Assembly: GCA_965216515.1 (NCBI GenBank) | Contig: OZ244173.1 | Coordinates: forward strand, 3,782,001 to 3,846,000 | Direction of reading: 5' to 3' | DNA from: CAXMRP01 sp965216515 | Lineage (GTDB): Bacteria > Pseudomonadota > Alphaproteobacteria > Rhizobiales > Afifellaceae | Length of the DNA: 64,000 bases | Shown: positions 8,681 to 16,659 of the stretch, in pieces | How positions within the stretch are numbered: position 1 is the first letter of the stretch | How the letters are laid out: the number at the start of each line of letters is the position of its first letter | Notes under the pieces: model-generated | The model's input: only the letters and a program-made list of their open reading frames with translations | Databases searched by the model: none | What the model was told of the DNA's origin: nothing | Translations under genes and position numbers: made by a program

Positions 8681-9595
8681 ATGCGGGTCGCGGTGACCGG
8701 CGCAACCGGTTATGCGGGCGGGTTTATCGTCGATGAACTCCTGGCCGCCGGACACCACGTGCGCGCGCTGGTTCGCGATGGCGTCGCCGCCGACCTTCCC
8801 GGACGTGTCGAACCGGTGCGCGGCACGCTCGATCCCGACTGCGATTTCGCGCCGCTCCTTGAAGGCGCCGACGCGTTGGTCCACGCCGCCTACGATCATG
8901 TGCCGGGCCGGTACCGGGGTGGCGAGGGAGACGATCTTGCCGGCTTCCTTCGTTCCAATGTGGGCGGCTCGCTGGCACTCCTGTGCGCATCGCGACGGCT
9001 CGGAGTTCGGCGTGCCGTTTTGATGTCGAGCCGTGCGATATACGGATCGCGCGGATCAGGGACGCGATTGACCGAAGACATGGCCCCCGCACCCGACACC
9101 CACTATGGGGCGGCCAAGGCGACCCTGGAGGCGTTTGCATCCGGTTTCGCGCGCCAGGACGGCTGGTGCGTCGCCGCCCTGAGACCGACCGGGATATACG
9201 GTGTCGCCCGGCCTGTGGCGCGAACCAAATGGCTCGATCTGGTTCGTTCGATGATGATGTCGGATGTCCCTGTTGCGCCGGGGATCGGCACCGAAGTCCA
9301 CGGTGCCGATGTCGCCCGCGCCGTTTTGTGCCTCCTGACAGCGCCCGAAAAGGACGTCGCGGGCAGGGCATTCAATTGCTCTGACCTGATCGTGTCGACC
9401 AGGGACATCGCCGAAATCGTAGGCGCAGCAAGCGGGCGCGAAATATCGCTGCCGCCGGACCCGGACCGGTCCGCGCTCAATGTCATGACTTGCACGGGGC
9501 TCGATAAACTCGGTTTCGCATTTTCGGGCCGGCCGCTGCTGGAACGGACGATCGCGAAGTTGGTCGAATTGGTTCGAACCGGTTTGGCCGGGTAG
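8681..9595 (+). CDS. sqdC: NAD-dependent epimerase/dehydratase family protein, probable SqdC
   Basis: A 304-residue extended short-chain dehydrogenase. It has the nucleotide loop TGATGYAGG at the N terminus, SSRAIYGSRG around the catalytic Ser, and HYGAAK giving the YxxxK pair. It begins 6 bp after the glycosyltransferase and is the third gene of a sqdBDC-like operon. In R. sphaeroides loss of sqdC leads to accumulation of sulfoquinovosyl-dihydroxyacetone, so a reductase-type role late in head-group assembly is plausible. The symbol rests mainly on gene order; it could be another sugar-nucleotide epimerase. Confidence 0.65.
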   Translation: MRVAVTGATGYAGGFIVDELLAAGHHVRALVRDGVAADLPGRVEPVRGTLDPDCDFAPLLEGADALVHAAYDHVPGRYRGGEGDDLAGFLRSNVGGSLALLCASRRLGVRRAVLMSSRAIYGSRGSGTRLTEDMAPAPDTHYGAAKATLEAFASGFARQDGWCVAALRPTGIYGVARPVARTKWLDLVRSMMMSDVPVAPGIGTEVHGADVARAVLCLLTAPEKDVAGRAFNCSDLIVSTRDIAEIVGAASGREISLPPDPDRSALNVMTCTGLDKLGFAFSGRPLLERTIAKLVELVRTGLAG

Positions 9596-9633
9596 GGGCG
9601 CAATCGGGCGGTGCGGATTCCGGCGGTCTGTTG

Positions 9634-10644
9634 CTAGGCCGCCTTGGCGAAATGGCGCTGGCCGTCGGCATCGAAGAGGAAACCGTTCGCATCGTCGAAG
9701 TCCAGGCGAACCCCGGCGCCGACATCGATGTCGTACTGGCCGAACAGGCGCACGGTGACGGATTCGCGGTGCACGATCTTGACGAGGACGTTTGTGTCGC
9801 CGCCCAGCCGCTCCACGTGGGTGACCGTGCCCTCGATCCGCCCGGTTTCGGCAATCGAGATATGCTCGGGTCTAATCCCGAACGTCGTCCCCGTCGGCCC
9901 GCCGATGGTCTCCGCAGAGATGAAATTCATCGACGGTGCGCCCAGGAATCCCGCGACGAACCGGTTGGCCGGATTGTTGTAGAGTTCCATGGGACTGCCG
10001 ACCTGTTCCACGATGCCATCTCGCAACACCACGATTTTGTCGGCCAGCGTCATCGCTTCGGTCTGGTCGTGGGTGACATAGATCATGCTCGCGTCGAGCG
10101 TCCGATGCAGGTTGGCGATCTCGATGCGGGTATTCATGCGCAGTGCCGCGTCGAGGTTGGAAAGCGGCTCGTCAAACAGGAACAGTTCCGGCTCGCGAAC
10201 GATCGCCCGCCCAATGGCCACGCGCTGACGCTGCCCACCGGAAAGTTCGGAAGGGAACCGTTCCAGATAGTCGTCAAGGGCGAGCATCCGGCTGGCTTCG
10301 GTGACCCGGCGGGCAATTTCGTCCCTTGGCGTCTTTTCCTGTTTTAGCCCCAGCGCCATGTTGTCGCGCACACTGAGATGCGGATAGAGCGCATACGACT
10401 GAAACACCATGGCGATCCGGCGTTTGGCCGGCGGTACGTCGTTGACCACCCGGCCGCCGATCTCCACCGTGCCCGACGTGGCATCCTCAAGTCCGGCGAT
10501 GACACGCAGGAGCGTTGATTTCCCGCATCCCGAAGGGCCGACGAACACGACGAATTCACCTTCCTCGACGGTCAGATTGACGTTCTTCAGGACTTCGACA
10601 TTGCCGAAGGACTTGCAGACGTTTTTCAGGCTCAATGCGGTCAT
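9634..10644 (-). CDS. ABC transporter ATP-binding protein (CUT1 sugar type, MalK/UgpC-like)
   Basis: A 336-residue ATPase with Walker A GPSGCGKST, signature LSGGQRQRVAIGRA, Walker B LFDEPLSNLD and switch HDQTEAMT. A C-terminal TOBE/MOP-type domain begins with IRPEHISI and is typical of MalK/UgpC. It energises the sugar importer formed by the two permeases and binding protein upstream. GGAGG lies 10 nt before the ATG. A 139-bp spacer containing a strong inverted repeat separates it from the second permease gene, so it may be expressed at a different level. The neighbours suggest an amino sugar or muropeptide-derived sugar as substrate. Confidence 0.9.
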   Translation of the reverse strand: MTALSLKNVCKSFGNVEVLKNVNLTVEEGEFVVFVGPSGCGKSTLLRVIAGLEDATSGTVEIGGRVVNDVPPAKRRIAMVFQSYALYPHLSVRDNMALGLKQEKTPRDEIARRVTEASRMLALDDYLERFPSELSGGQRQRVAIGRAIVREPELFLFDEPLSNLDAALRMNTRIEIANLHRTLDASMIYVTHDQTEAMTLADKIVVLRDGIVEQVGSPMELYNNPANRFVAGFLGAPSMNFISAETIGGPTGTTFGIRPEHISIAETGRIEGTVTHVERLGGDTNVLVKIVHRESVTVRLFGQYDIDVGAGVRLDFDDANGFLFDADGQRHFAKAA

Positions 10645-10698
10645 GTTTGCGCGTCCTCCAGTCGGATCTTCCTGCTGATTCGAATGCGTTCGTTGGCT

Positions 10699-10727
10699 GC
10701 CGGGCAGTTGTGCAGCGACTGCCCGGC
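10699..10727. promoter_or_regulatory. Inverted repeat between permease and ATPase genes
   Basis: GCCGGGCAGT (10699-10708) and its exact complement ACTGCCCGGC (10718-10727) flank a 9-nt loop. Transcribed on the minus strand, this hairpin lies between the second permease and the ATPase gene. No T tract follows, so an mRNA-processing or partial attenuator role is more likely than full termination. Confidence 0.5.
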
Positions 10728-10783
10728 GCCACCCATGCGGCGGATCAGGGCCATCCTGCCCGGCCCGGCGATCATCGCACGCT

Positions 10784-11623
10784 TCATTTGACGGCCCCGG
10801 AAGTGATGCCGCGAATCAGTTGTCGCGAAAAAATGACGTAAAGGACCATGACCGGCAGGATCGCCATGGACAGCGCGGAAAGCACCGCGTTCCAGTCGGT
10901 CACGAACTGGCCGATGAACACCTGTGAACCCAAGGTGAGCGTTTTCGTCGATTCCGCCGGTGCGAGGATCAGCGGGAACCACAGATCGTTCCAGATCGGG
11001 ATCATGTTGAAGACGGCGACCGTCGCCAGGGCCGGCCGCACGAGCGGCAGAACGAGCCGGAAGAATATGCGGTATTCCGACAACCCGTCGATCCGCCCGG
11101 CATTCTTCAGATCGTCGGACACCTGCCGCATGAATTCGCTCAGGATGAAAACGGCAAGCGGCAATCCCTGCGCCGTATAGACCAGGATCAACGCCAAAAG
11201 GGTGTTGACCAGTCCTGTCGAGACCATCAGTTCCAGGATCGCCACGGTACCGATCCGGATCGGGATCATGATGCCGAGGGCCAGATACAATCCCATCAGC
11301 GAATTTCCGCGAAACCGGTATTCCGCCAGCGCAAAGGCCGCCATCGCGCCGAACAGAAGCACGAAGAACAGCGACACCACGGTGACGATCATGGAGTTCT
11401 GGAAATAGAGGAAGAAGTCGCCCTGCCGAAACACGGTCTGGTAGCCGATTGTGCTGAAGCTTTCCGCACTCGGCAGGGCCAGAGGCTCGCGGAATATCGC
11501 TTTTCGCGTCTTGAACGAGTTGACCAGGATGACGAAGACCGGAAACAGGGCGATCAGCGTATAGGCGATGAGGATCGCGTGTGCGGCGGCGACGTTGAAG
11601 GGATTGCGGCGTGCCTTGTTCAT
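10784..11623 (-). CDS. Sugar ABC transporter permease (CUT1, MalG-like)
   Basis: A 279-residue inner-membrane protein with an N-terminal helix (AHAILIAYTLIALFPVFVIL), five further predicted helices and the EAA-type loop. The loop reads NAGRIDGLSEYRIFFRLVLPLVRPAL, quoted here only up to its core (DGLSEYRIFFRLVLPL). This is the second transmembrane subunit of the CUT1 importer and pairs with the MalF-like subunit upstream. GAGGTGACAG precedes the ATG, and the upstream gene ends 8 bp before it. It is the third gene of the minus-strand transporter operon. Confidence 0.9.
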   Translation of the reverse strand: MNKARRNPFNVAAAHAILIAYTLIALFPVFVILVNSFKTRKAIFREPLALPSAESFSTIGYQTVFRQGDFFLYFQNSMIVTVVSLFFVLLFGAMAAFALAEYRFRGNSLMGLYLALGIMIPIRIGTVAILELMVSTGLVNTLLALILVYTAQGLPLAVFILSEFMRQVSDDLKNAGRIDGLSEYRIFFRLVLPLVRPALATVAVFNMIPIWNDLWFPLILAPAESTKTLTLGSQVFIGQFVTDWNAVLSALSMAILPVMVLYVIFSRQLIRGITSGAVK

Positions 11624-11631
11624 CTGTCACC

Positions 11632-12558
11632 TCAAAACTGGTAGCGGCGCATCCGGGTCTGGATGCCGAACAGGTAGATGCACACGCCGATGAGGATGAT
11701 GACGAACATGGCTGTCGCGATCGCCGAGCCCATGTGCGGATCGCCGAGCTGCAACTGAAATCCGAAAAAGGTCCGGTACAGGAATGTACCCAGGATATCG
11801 GTGGAGAAATCCGGACCGGCAAGCGCGCCCTGCGCGGCGTAGATCAGGTCAAATGCATTGAAATTGCCGACGAAAGTCAGGATGGAGATGATGCCGATCG
11901 ACGGCAGGATGAGCGGCAGTTTGATTTTCCAGAATGCCGACATACCCGTGATGCCGTCGCATTCGCCGGCCTCCAGAATTTCTTCCGGGATCGACAGCAG
12001 TGCGGCGTAGATCAGCATCATCGGGATACCGACGAATTGCCAGACCGAAACCAGCGCCAGCGTCGTCAGCGCGTACGCCTCTTTGCCGAGCCAGGGCGCA
12101 AAAAGGCTCTTCAGCCCGACAAAATCGAGCATGGAAGGTGCAATACCCCAGATCGGCGAAAGGATGAGTTTCCACGCAAAGCCGACAATGACAAAGGACA
12201 GGATTGTCGGCACGAATATTGCGGACCGGTACAGATGGGCAAATCGCAGCCGGGGATGCGACAGGATTGCCGCAAGCAGGATGCCGATCGGATTCTGTAC
12301 CAGCATGTGAATCAGGAAGAACCAGAAATTGTTGCCCAGCGCGTTCCAGAAACTTGCCGACCAGCGGGGATCGCCGAAGAGCGTGCGGAAATTGTCGAGA
12401 CCGACGAAGACCCGCTGTTGGTCGATCTCGCTGAACAGGGCCAGCCGCAGTGTGTTGAACAGCGGGAAGATCATCACTGCCGTGTAGACAAGCACTGCGG
12501 GCGCCAGAAAAACCACGATGTGCCAGCGTATCCGGCCGGATTGGCTTGCAGTGGACAT
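11632..12558 (-). CDS. Sugar ABC transporter permease (CUT1, MalF-like)
   Basis: A 308-residue inner-membrane permease with six predicted helices (the first is VVFLAPAVLVYTAVMIFPLF). Its EAA-type loop is ECDGITGMSAFWKIKLPLIL. It forms the translocation path together with the MalG-like subunit and delivers a sugar from the periplasmic binding protein. It is separated from the binding-protein gene by 74 bp containing a very strong hairpin. The ribosome site GGAAAGCGC lies just before the ATG. Confidence 0.9.
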   Translation of the reverse strand: MSTASQSGRIRWHIVVFLAPAVLVYTAVMIFPLFNTLRLALFSEIDQQRVFVGLDNFRTLFGDPRWSASFWNALGNNFWFFLIHMLVQNPIGILLAAILSHPRLRFAHLYRSAIFVPTILSFVIVGFAWKLILSPIWGIAPSMLDFVGLKSLFAPWLGKEAYALTTLALVSVWQFVGIPMMLIYAALLSIPEEILEAGECDGITGMSAFWKIKLPLILPSIGIISILTFVGNFNAFDLIYAAQGALAGPDFSTDILGTFLYRTFFGFQLQLGDPHMGSAIATAMFVIILIGVCIYLFGIQTRMRRYQF

Positions 12559-12592
12559 AATGCGCTTTCCGCCGACGATTTGTGTTGCGTCA

Positions 12593-12618
12593 ACCCGGGC
12601 GGCTGTCGCCGCCCGGGT
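12593..12618 (-). promoter_or_regulatory. Strong hairpin between binding-protein and permease genes
   Basis: ACCCGGGCGGC (12593-12603) and GCCGCCCGGGT (12608-12618) form a perfect 11-bp stem with a 4-nt loop, immediately after the binding-protein gene on the minus strand. Such hairpins commonly protect binding-protein mRNA and reduce downstream permease expression. That role is an inference here. Confidence 0.65.
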
Positions 12619-12632
12619 GCCTGCTCAATCGC

Positions 12633-13892
12633 TTATTTTTGCGGGTCGTACCAACTCGCCAGACCGTCCTGCAATCGGGCTCCGGCCGCTTCCGGCGTCT
12701 CGGCGCCGCGGATGACCTGGGCGGAGGCGTTCCAGGTTTCGTTTTCCAGGTTTGGCGTGCCGCGTGACAGGATCTGGTAGGTTGACCGGATCGTCGAGTG
12801 GCAGCTTTCGCGCCACGATACGAACTCCTGAGCCAGCGGATCTTCCATCTCAATGACAAACTTCGACAGAGAGAAGAAGCCTGGCAACGCATTGGCGTAG
12901 AGCGAACCGAATTCCTCAGAACCGATCCAGTTCAGGAAGGTCCGCGCCGCCTCGGCATTCGGCGAAGCCGCATTCAGGCCGATCGCGATGTCGGTATGAT
13001 CGGAGATGTAGCATTCGTCGCCGGCATTCTGGACGGGCGGCTTGAACGCACCCATTTCGAAATCGGCCTGCACATTGAATCCCGATATCTCCCAGGAGCC
13101 GGCCGGATAGATCGCAGCGCGGCCCAGCGTGAAGATATTCTGGCTGTCGGGGTAGGTTTGCGCCTCGAAGCCGTCGCCGAGATACGCGCTCCACTTTGCC
13201 AACTGGCGAAACGGTGCAACCCAAGGCTCATCGGTGAGCTTCTGTTCGCCGGCGATCAGGGCGAGGCGGCCGTCCTCGCCTTTCCAGTAGTTGGGCCCGA
13301 TATTGTTGTAGCCCATGGTCGCCGCTTCCCACTGGTCATTGGTGCCCATGGCCATGGGGATATACGTGCCATCCGCCTTGATCTTGTCGAGGGCCGCGAA
13401 AAACGCGTCAACGGTCGTCGGCACATCGATTCCAAGTTCCGCAAAGGCGTCCTTGTTGTAGATGAAGCCGTGGATCACGCTGGCCATCGGCACACAGAAT
13501 GTCGCCGAGCCGTCATCGGTCGTCCAGGCCGATTTTGCCACATCGGAGAAGTTGCCCAGGCCCTCCAGATCACTGAGATCGGCCAGATGGCCGGCCTCGT
13601 AGAGTGCCAGCGAGGCGTCGAACGGACGGCAGGTGATCAGGTCGCCGGCCGATCCTGCATCGAGCTTGGAGTTCAACACGGCATTGTATTCAGCTGGCGC
13701 CGATGGCGCGAAAGTCACTTTGATACCCGGATTTTTTGCTTCGAATGCCGGGATGATCTTGTCCTGCCAGATGGCAAGATCGTCGTTGCGCCAGCTTTCG
13801 ATGGTAAGCTGTACATCCTGCGCCTGTGCGGCGGTTGCCGTTGCCAGCAAGGTTGTTGCCAGCAGGGCCGCTCCATAACGTGTCAATGTCAT
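12633..13892 (-). CDS. Sugar ABC transporter substrate-binding protein (CUT1)
   Basis: A 419-residue periplasmic binding protein. It has a Sec signal peptide (MTLTRYGAALLATTLLATAT, cleavage likely after AQAQ near residue 22) and a mature part of the MalE/extracellular-solute-binding family 1 type, with WQDKIIPAFEAKNPGIKVTF near the start. It captures the sugar for the permeases downstream. I chose the ATG at 13892 because the signal peptide starts there and GGAAAGGGAGAA precedes it; the frame stays open further upstream without homology. It follows murQ on the same strand, so the ligand is probably GlcNAc, chitobiose, MurNAc or a related amino sugar. Confidence 0.88.
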   Translation of the reverse strand: MTLTRYGAALLATTLLATATAAQAQDVQLTIESWRNDDLAIWQDKIIPAFEAKNPGIKVTFAPSAPAEYNAVLNSKLDAGSAGDLITCRPFDASLALYEAGHLADLSDLEGLGNFSDVAKSAWTTDDGSATFCVPMASVIHGFIYNKDAFAELGIDVPTTVDAFFAALDKIKADGTYIPMAMGTNDQWEAATMGYNNIGPNYWKGEDGRLALIAGEQKLTDEPWVAPFRQLAKWSAYLGDGFEAQTYPDSQNIFTLGRAAIYPAGSWEISGFNVQADFEMGAFKPPVQNAGDECYISDHTDIAIGLNAASPNAEAARTFLNWIGSEEFGSLYANALPGFFSLSKFVIEMEDPLAQEFVSWRESCHSTIRSTYQILSRGTPNLENETWNASAQVIRGAETPEAAGARLQDGLASWYDPQK

Positions 13893-13936
13893 TCTGTTCT
13901 CCCTTTCCTCATTGCAATCGATGAAAGTTGCCGATC

Positions 13937-14821
13937 CTACATCCGGGTCATCGCCTCCCGAAGATGTCCGTGTGTCTGCGCCAATAGGGCTTCCGCCTCG
14001 GTTATTGATTGCGCGCCGCAAGCCAGCATGACGGCAGTTTTGACCGCGCCACCGGCTTCGTCCAGAAAGGCGGCGGCTTCCGGCGCGCCGACGCCGGCAA
14101 TGGTGCAGATGATATCAGTGGCACGCTGGCGTAATTTGTTGTTGTCGACGTCGACATTGACCATCATCCCGTCGTGGATGTGCCCGAGAAGAATGCCCGT
14201 CAAAGTCGACATGATGTTGAGCGCCGCCTTCTGCGCGGTTCCGGCGCCCATGCGAGTCGATCCTGCGATCAGTTCCGGCGGTGTGGCGAGGTGGATCGAA
14301 ATTGTTGCGTGTTCGAAAAGGCCGGCATCGCGATTGTTGGCGAGTGCGATGACCTGGGCACCGCGGGCACGCGCCTCGCGGGCAATGGTGAGCGCGTATG
14401 GCGTGGCGCCGCTTGCGCTGATGACGATCACGGTATCGCCGGCCTCGATGAGACCGGACGCCCGCATCGCATCGGCGGTATCATCTTCCGCTTTGCCGAG
14501 CAATTCGATATCGACGGGCAGGCCGCCGGCCATCAGGACAATGATCCGATCGGCGGCAATGCCGAATGTTCCAGGCAACTCCGCCGCGTCAGCAAGCGCC
14601 ATCAACCCGGAAGAACCAGCCGCCGCGTAGAACAGCCGCCGGCCGGATTGCACGGTCTGCGCCATTGTTTCCGCCGCTTGAACCAGGCGCGCGGCACTTT
14701 GTGCAACCACGTCAAGGGCAGCCATCTGTGCACCGTGTAACCGGGCCGCAATCTGGATCGCCGGCAGAAGGTCGAGCCCCGGTGCATCTTCGTGATGTGC
14801 CTCGGTTTGCAGATGTGCCAT
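13937..14821 (-). CDS. murQ: N-acetylmuramic acid 6-phosphate etherase
   Basis: A 294-residue SIS-domain enzyme that splits the lactyl ether of MurNAc-6-phosphate to GlcNAc-6-phosphate and D-lactate. The family signature is visible: YAAAGSSGLMALADAAELPG near residue 65, SASGATPYAL near residue 142, and the ELIAGSTRMGAGTAQKAALN block near 188. It is the first gene of the minus-strand arm and faces the kinase/NagA arm across a 191-bp control region. GGGAGGACGC precedes the ATG. Its product feeds NagA encoded in the other arm. No AnmK is present in the window, so the MurNAc-6-P may come from the BadF-type kinase encoded opposite. Confidence 0.92.
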   Translation of the reverse strand: MAHLQTEAHHEDAPGLDLLPAIQIAARLHGAQMAALDVVAQSAARLVQAAETMAQTVQSGRRLFYAAAGSSGLMALADAAELPGTFGIAADRIIVLMAGGLPVDIELLGKAEDDTADAMRASGLIEAGDTVIVISASGATPYALTIAREARARGAQVIALANNRDAGLFEHATISIHLATPPELIAGSTRMGAGTAQKAALNIMSTLTGILLGHIHDGMMVNVDVDNNKLRQRATDIICTIAGVGAPEAAAFLDEAGGAVKTAVMLACGAQSITEAEALLAQTHGHLREAMTRM

Positions 14822-14859
14822 GCGTCCTCCCTGACCATCGGCAGCGTGGATCGCATCTA

Positions 14860-14877
14860 TAATACCTATTTAATACC
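14860..14877 (-). promoter_or_regulatory. Operator-like element 1 in the murQ/kinase divergent region
   Basis: On the minus strand this site reads GGTATTAAATAGGTATTA: two GGTATTA half-sites 11 bp apart, centred about 47 bp before murQ. It matches element 2 at 15 of 18 positions in the opposite orientation. A likely binding site for the GntR-family regulator encoded at 15900; the assignment is inferred from position. Confidence 0.6.
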
Positions 14878-14993
14878 TATTGTCTACCATTATTAACGGG
14901 AAGTAAGATTCTCCGGAAAATCCAGGGAATCTGAGCGGATATGCGGCAGAGGAAGAGGGATTGGGTCTAAATAGGGCTTTATTTTCCGTTAAA

Positions 14994-15011
14994 GGTATTA
15001 TACTGGTATTA
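14994..15011 (+). promoter_or_regulatory. Operator-like element 2, abutting the kinase start codon
   Basis: GGTATTATACTGGTATTA ends one base before the ATG at 15013. It repeats the 11-bp-spaced GGTATTA arrangement of element 1 in mirrored orientation. Its position leaves no room for a normal ribosome-binding site, so the kinase mRNA may be leaderless or the operator may overlap transcript start. Confidence 0.6.
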
Positions 15012-15012
15012 T

Positions 15013-15903
15013 ATGAGTGAATCAGGAGATTGGTGTCTGATCGGCATCGATGGTGGCGGCACATCCTGCCGGATTGCTGTCGTTCGCGGCGGTGTGCGGT
15101 CTGAGGTGACGGGTGGTAGCACCAATGTCACCACGGACGTTAAAGCGGCCGTGCAAGCCATTGTCGCCGCGTTACATGAGGTCGCCGGCATCGCCGGCCT
15201 GTCGATGGACGTGATCCGGAACAGCTATGCCTATGTCGGGCTTGCCGGCGTAACCGGTCCGGAGATGGCGCGGACAGTAGCCGGGGAGTTGCCGCTGGAC
15301 CGGTGTGTTGTCGAGGAAGACCGCCGGGCCGCAGTCGTGGGCGCTCTTGGAAGTGACGACGGCGCCGTTGCCGGCATCGGTACCGGTTCTTTTGTCGCCC
15401 GGCAAACGGCCGGCGGTTTCCGGTCGGTCGGCGGATGGGGAATTGTGCTCGGTGACGAGGCGTCCGGCGCCTGGCTTGGACGGGGGATCCTGTCTCGTGT
15501 GCTCAGTGTCGTGGACGGGATGGCCGATGCAACCGAATTGACCGGGGCCGTATTCAGCGAGTTTGACAATGATCCGGCAGCCTTGGTTGCGTTCTCGGCG
15601 ACAGCGTCGCCGGGTGATATCGCCAGCTTTGCAAGACCGGTGATCGACGCAGCCGCATCAGGAGATCCCGCAGCAAGGGATTTGATGGAAACGGGCGCCG
15701 GTTATATCGAGCGCGCCCTTTCGGTCCTCGGTTGGAGTCCCGATGAGAAGCTGTGCCTGGTGGGCGGTGTGGCCGGACACTATGCGCCGTTTCTTTCGCC
15801 GGCGGCGGCGAACGCCGTTGTGCCTGCCAAGGCGCGGGCGCTGGATGGTGCACTTGCCCTGGCTGAGCGCATGAGACGCTCTGAGATGAAGGCATTGGCA
15901 TGA
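15013..15903 (+). CDS. BadF/BadG-type N-acetyl-amino-sugar kinase
   Basis: A 296-residue sugar kinase of the ASKHA fold. The phosphate-1 loop GIDGGGTSCRIAV (about residues 11-23), the GIGTGSF phosphate-2 motif near 122 and GGWGIVLGDEASGAWLGR near 140 are typical of GlcNAc kinases. Relatives include NAGK and clostridial MurK, which phosphorylates both GlcNAc and MurNAc. It therefore likely makes GlcNAc-6-P, MurNAc-6-P, or both, in the cytoplasm from the sugar imported by the facing ABC system. No Shine-Dalgarno is visible before the ATG because the operator lies there; a CTG at 15037 behind CAGGAG is a less likely alternative. The stop overlaps the regulator start (ATGA). Confidence 0.82.
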   Translation: MSESGDWCLIGIDGGGTSCRIAVVRGGVRSEVTGGSTNVTTDVKAAVQAIVAALHEVAGIAGLSMDVIRNSYAYVGLAGVTGPEMARTVAGELPLDRCVVEEDRRAAVVGALGSDDGAVAGIGTGSFVARQTAGGFRSVGGWGIVLGDEASGAWLGRGILSRVLSVVDGMADATELTGAVFSEFDNDPAALVAFSATASPGDIASFARPVIDAAASGDPAARDLMETGAGYIERALSVLGWSPDEKLCLVGGVAGHYAPFLSPAAANAVVPAKARALDGALALAERMRRSEMKALA

Positions 15904-16658
15904 ATATCGCCAGCTTCCTTAGTCCGGACCGATGGATGACCGCCACCGCTGGCCCCCGTTATGTCCAGTTGCGCAAGCGTATCGAAGAGGGGATTGAAGC
16001 CGGTCTGTTGGTACCCAGTGCGCCATTGCCGCCGGAACGCGAACTGGCGGCGATGACGGAACTGTCCCGGGTAACGGTTCGCAAAGCGATTCACGAACTG
16101 GTGGAACGCGGTGTCGTCGTCCAGCGGCAGGGATCCGGATCGTTTGTCACGGACACCACGCCACGCGTTCAACAATCGCTCTCCCGGCTCACATCCTTTT
16201 CGGAGGATATGACGCGCCGGGGATTGATATCGGCGTCGAAATGGTTGGAGCGTGGGATATTCATGCCCTCGCCTGAGGAAGCGGTGGCATTGGGATTGGC
16301 GTCGGGTGACGAAGTCGCGCGTTTGGGACGCTTGCGCCTGGCCGGCGATCGGCCGATGGCGATTGAAAGGGCGTCGTTGCCGCTTGATGTGCTGCCCAAT
16401 CCGGCGATTGTGACCGATTCCCTGTACGAAGCCTTGGAAACCAGGGGTAAGCGGCCCGTTCGCGCCCTCCAGAAGATATCCGCGGTCAATATCGATGGGC
16501 GAGATGCCGAATTGCTTGGTGTCGCTCCCGCTGAAGCCGGATTGAAGATCGAACGGACATCCTACCTTCCCGAAGGGCGGGTTGTGGAATTCACTCGATC
16601 GATTTATCGCGGTGATGCCTATGACTTTGTCGCCGAGTTGCGATTGGCGGAGCGCTGA
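15900..16658 (+). CDS. GntR-family (HutC/NagR subfamily) transcriptional regulator
   Basis: A 252-residue regulator with an N-terminal winged helix (YVQLRKRIEEGIEAG, then LPPERELAAMTELSRVTVRK, about residues 22-70) and a C-terminal UTRA effector domain ending in FTRSIYRGDAYDFVAELR. NagR/DasR-type members sense phosphorylated amino sugars such as GlcN-6-P or GlcNAc-6-P. The gene overlaps the kinase by 4 nt and is followed 1 bp later by the SIS deaminase gene. It very probably controls both arms of the locus through the paired GGTATTA elements at 14860 and 14994. Confidence 0.88.
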   Translation: MNIASFLSPDRWMTATAGPRYVQLRKRIEEGIEAGLLVPSAPLPPERELAAMTELSRVTVRKAIHELVERGVVVQRQGSGSFVTDTTPRVQQSLSRLTSFSEDMTRRGLISASKWLERGIFMPSPEEAVALGLASGDEVARLGRLRLAGDRPMAIERASLPLDVLPNPAIVTDSLYEALETRGKRPVRALQKISAVNIDGRDAELLGVAPAEAGLKIERTSYLPEGRVVEFTRSIYRGDAYDFVAELRLAER

Positions 16659-16659
16659 C

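Noticed and set aside
12798..14630. 610-codon plus-strand open frame opposite the binding-protein and murQ genes
   Set aside because: It spans two clearly recognisable minus-strand genes and their intergenic gap. Its product has no recognisable domain and is explained by GC-driven absence of stops.
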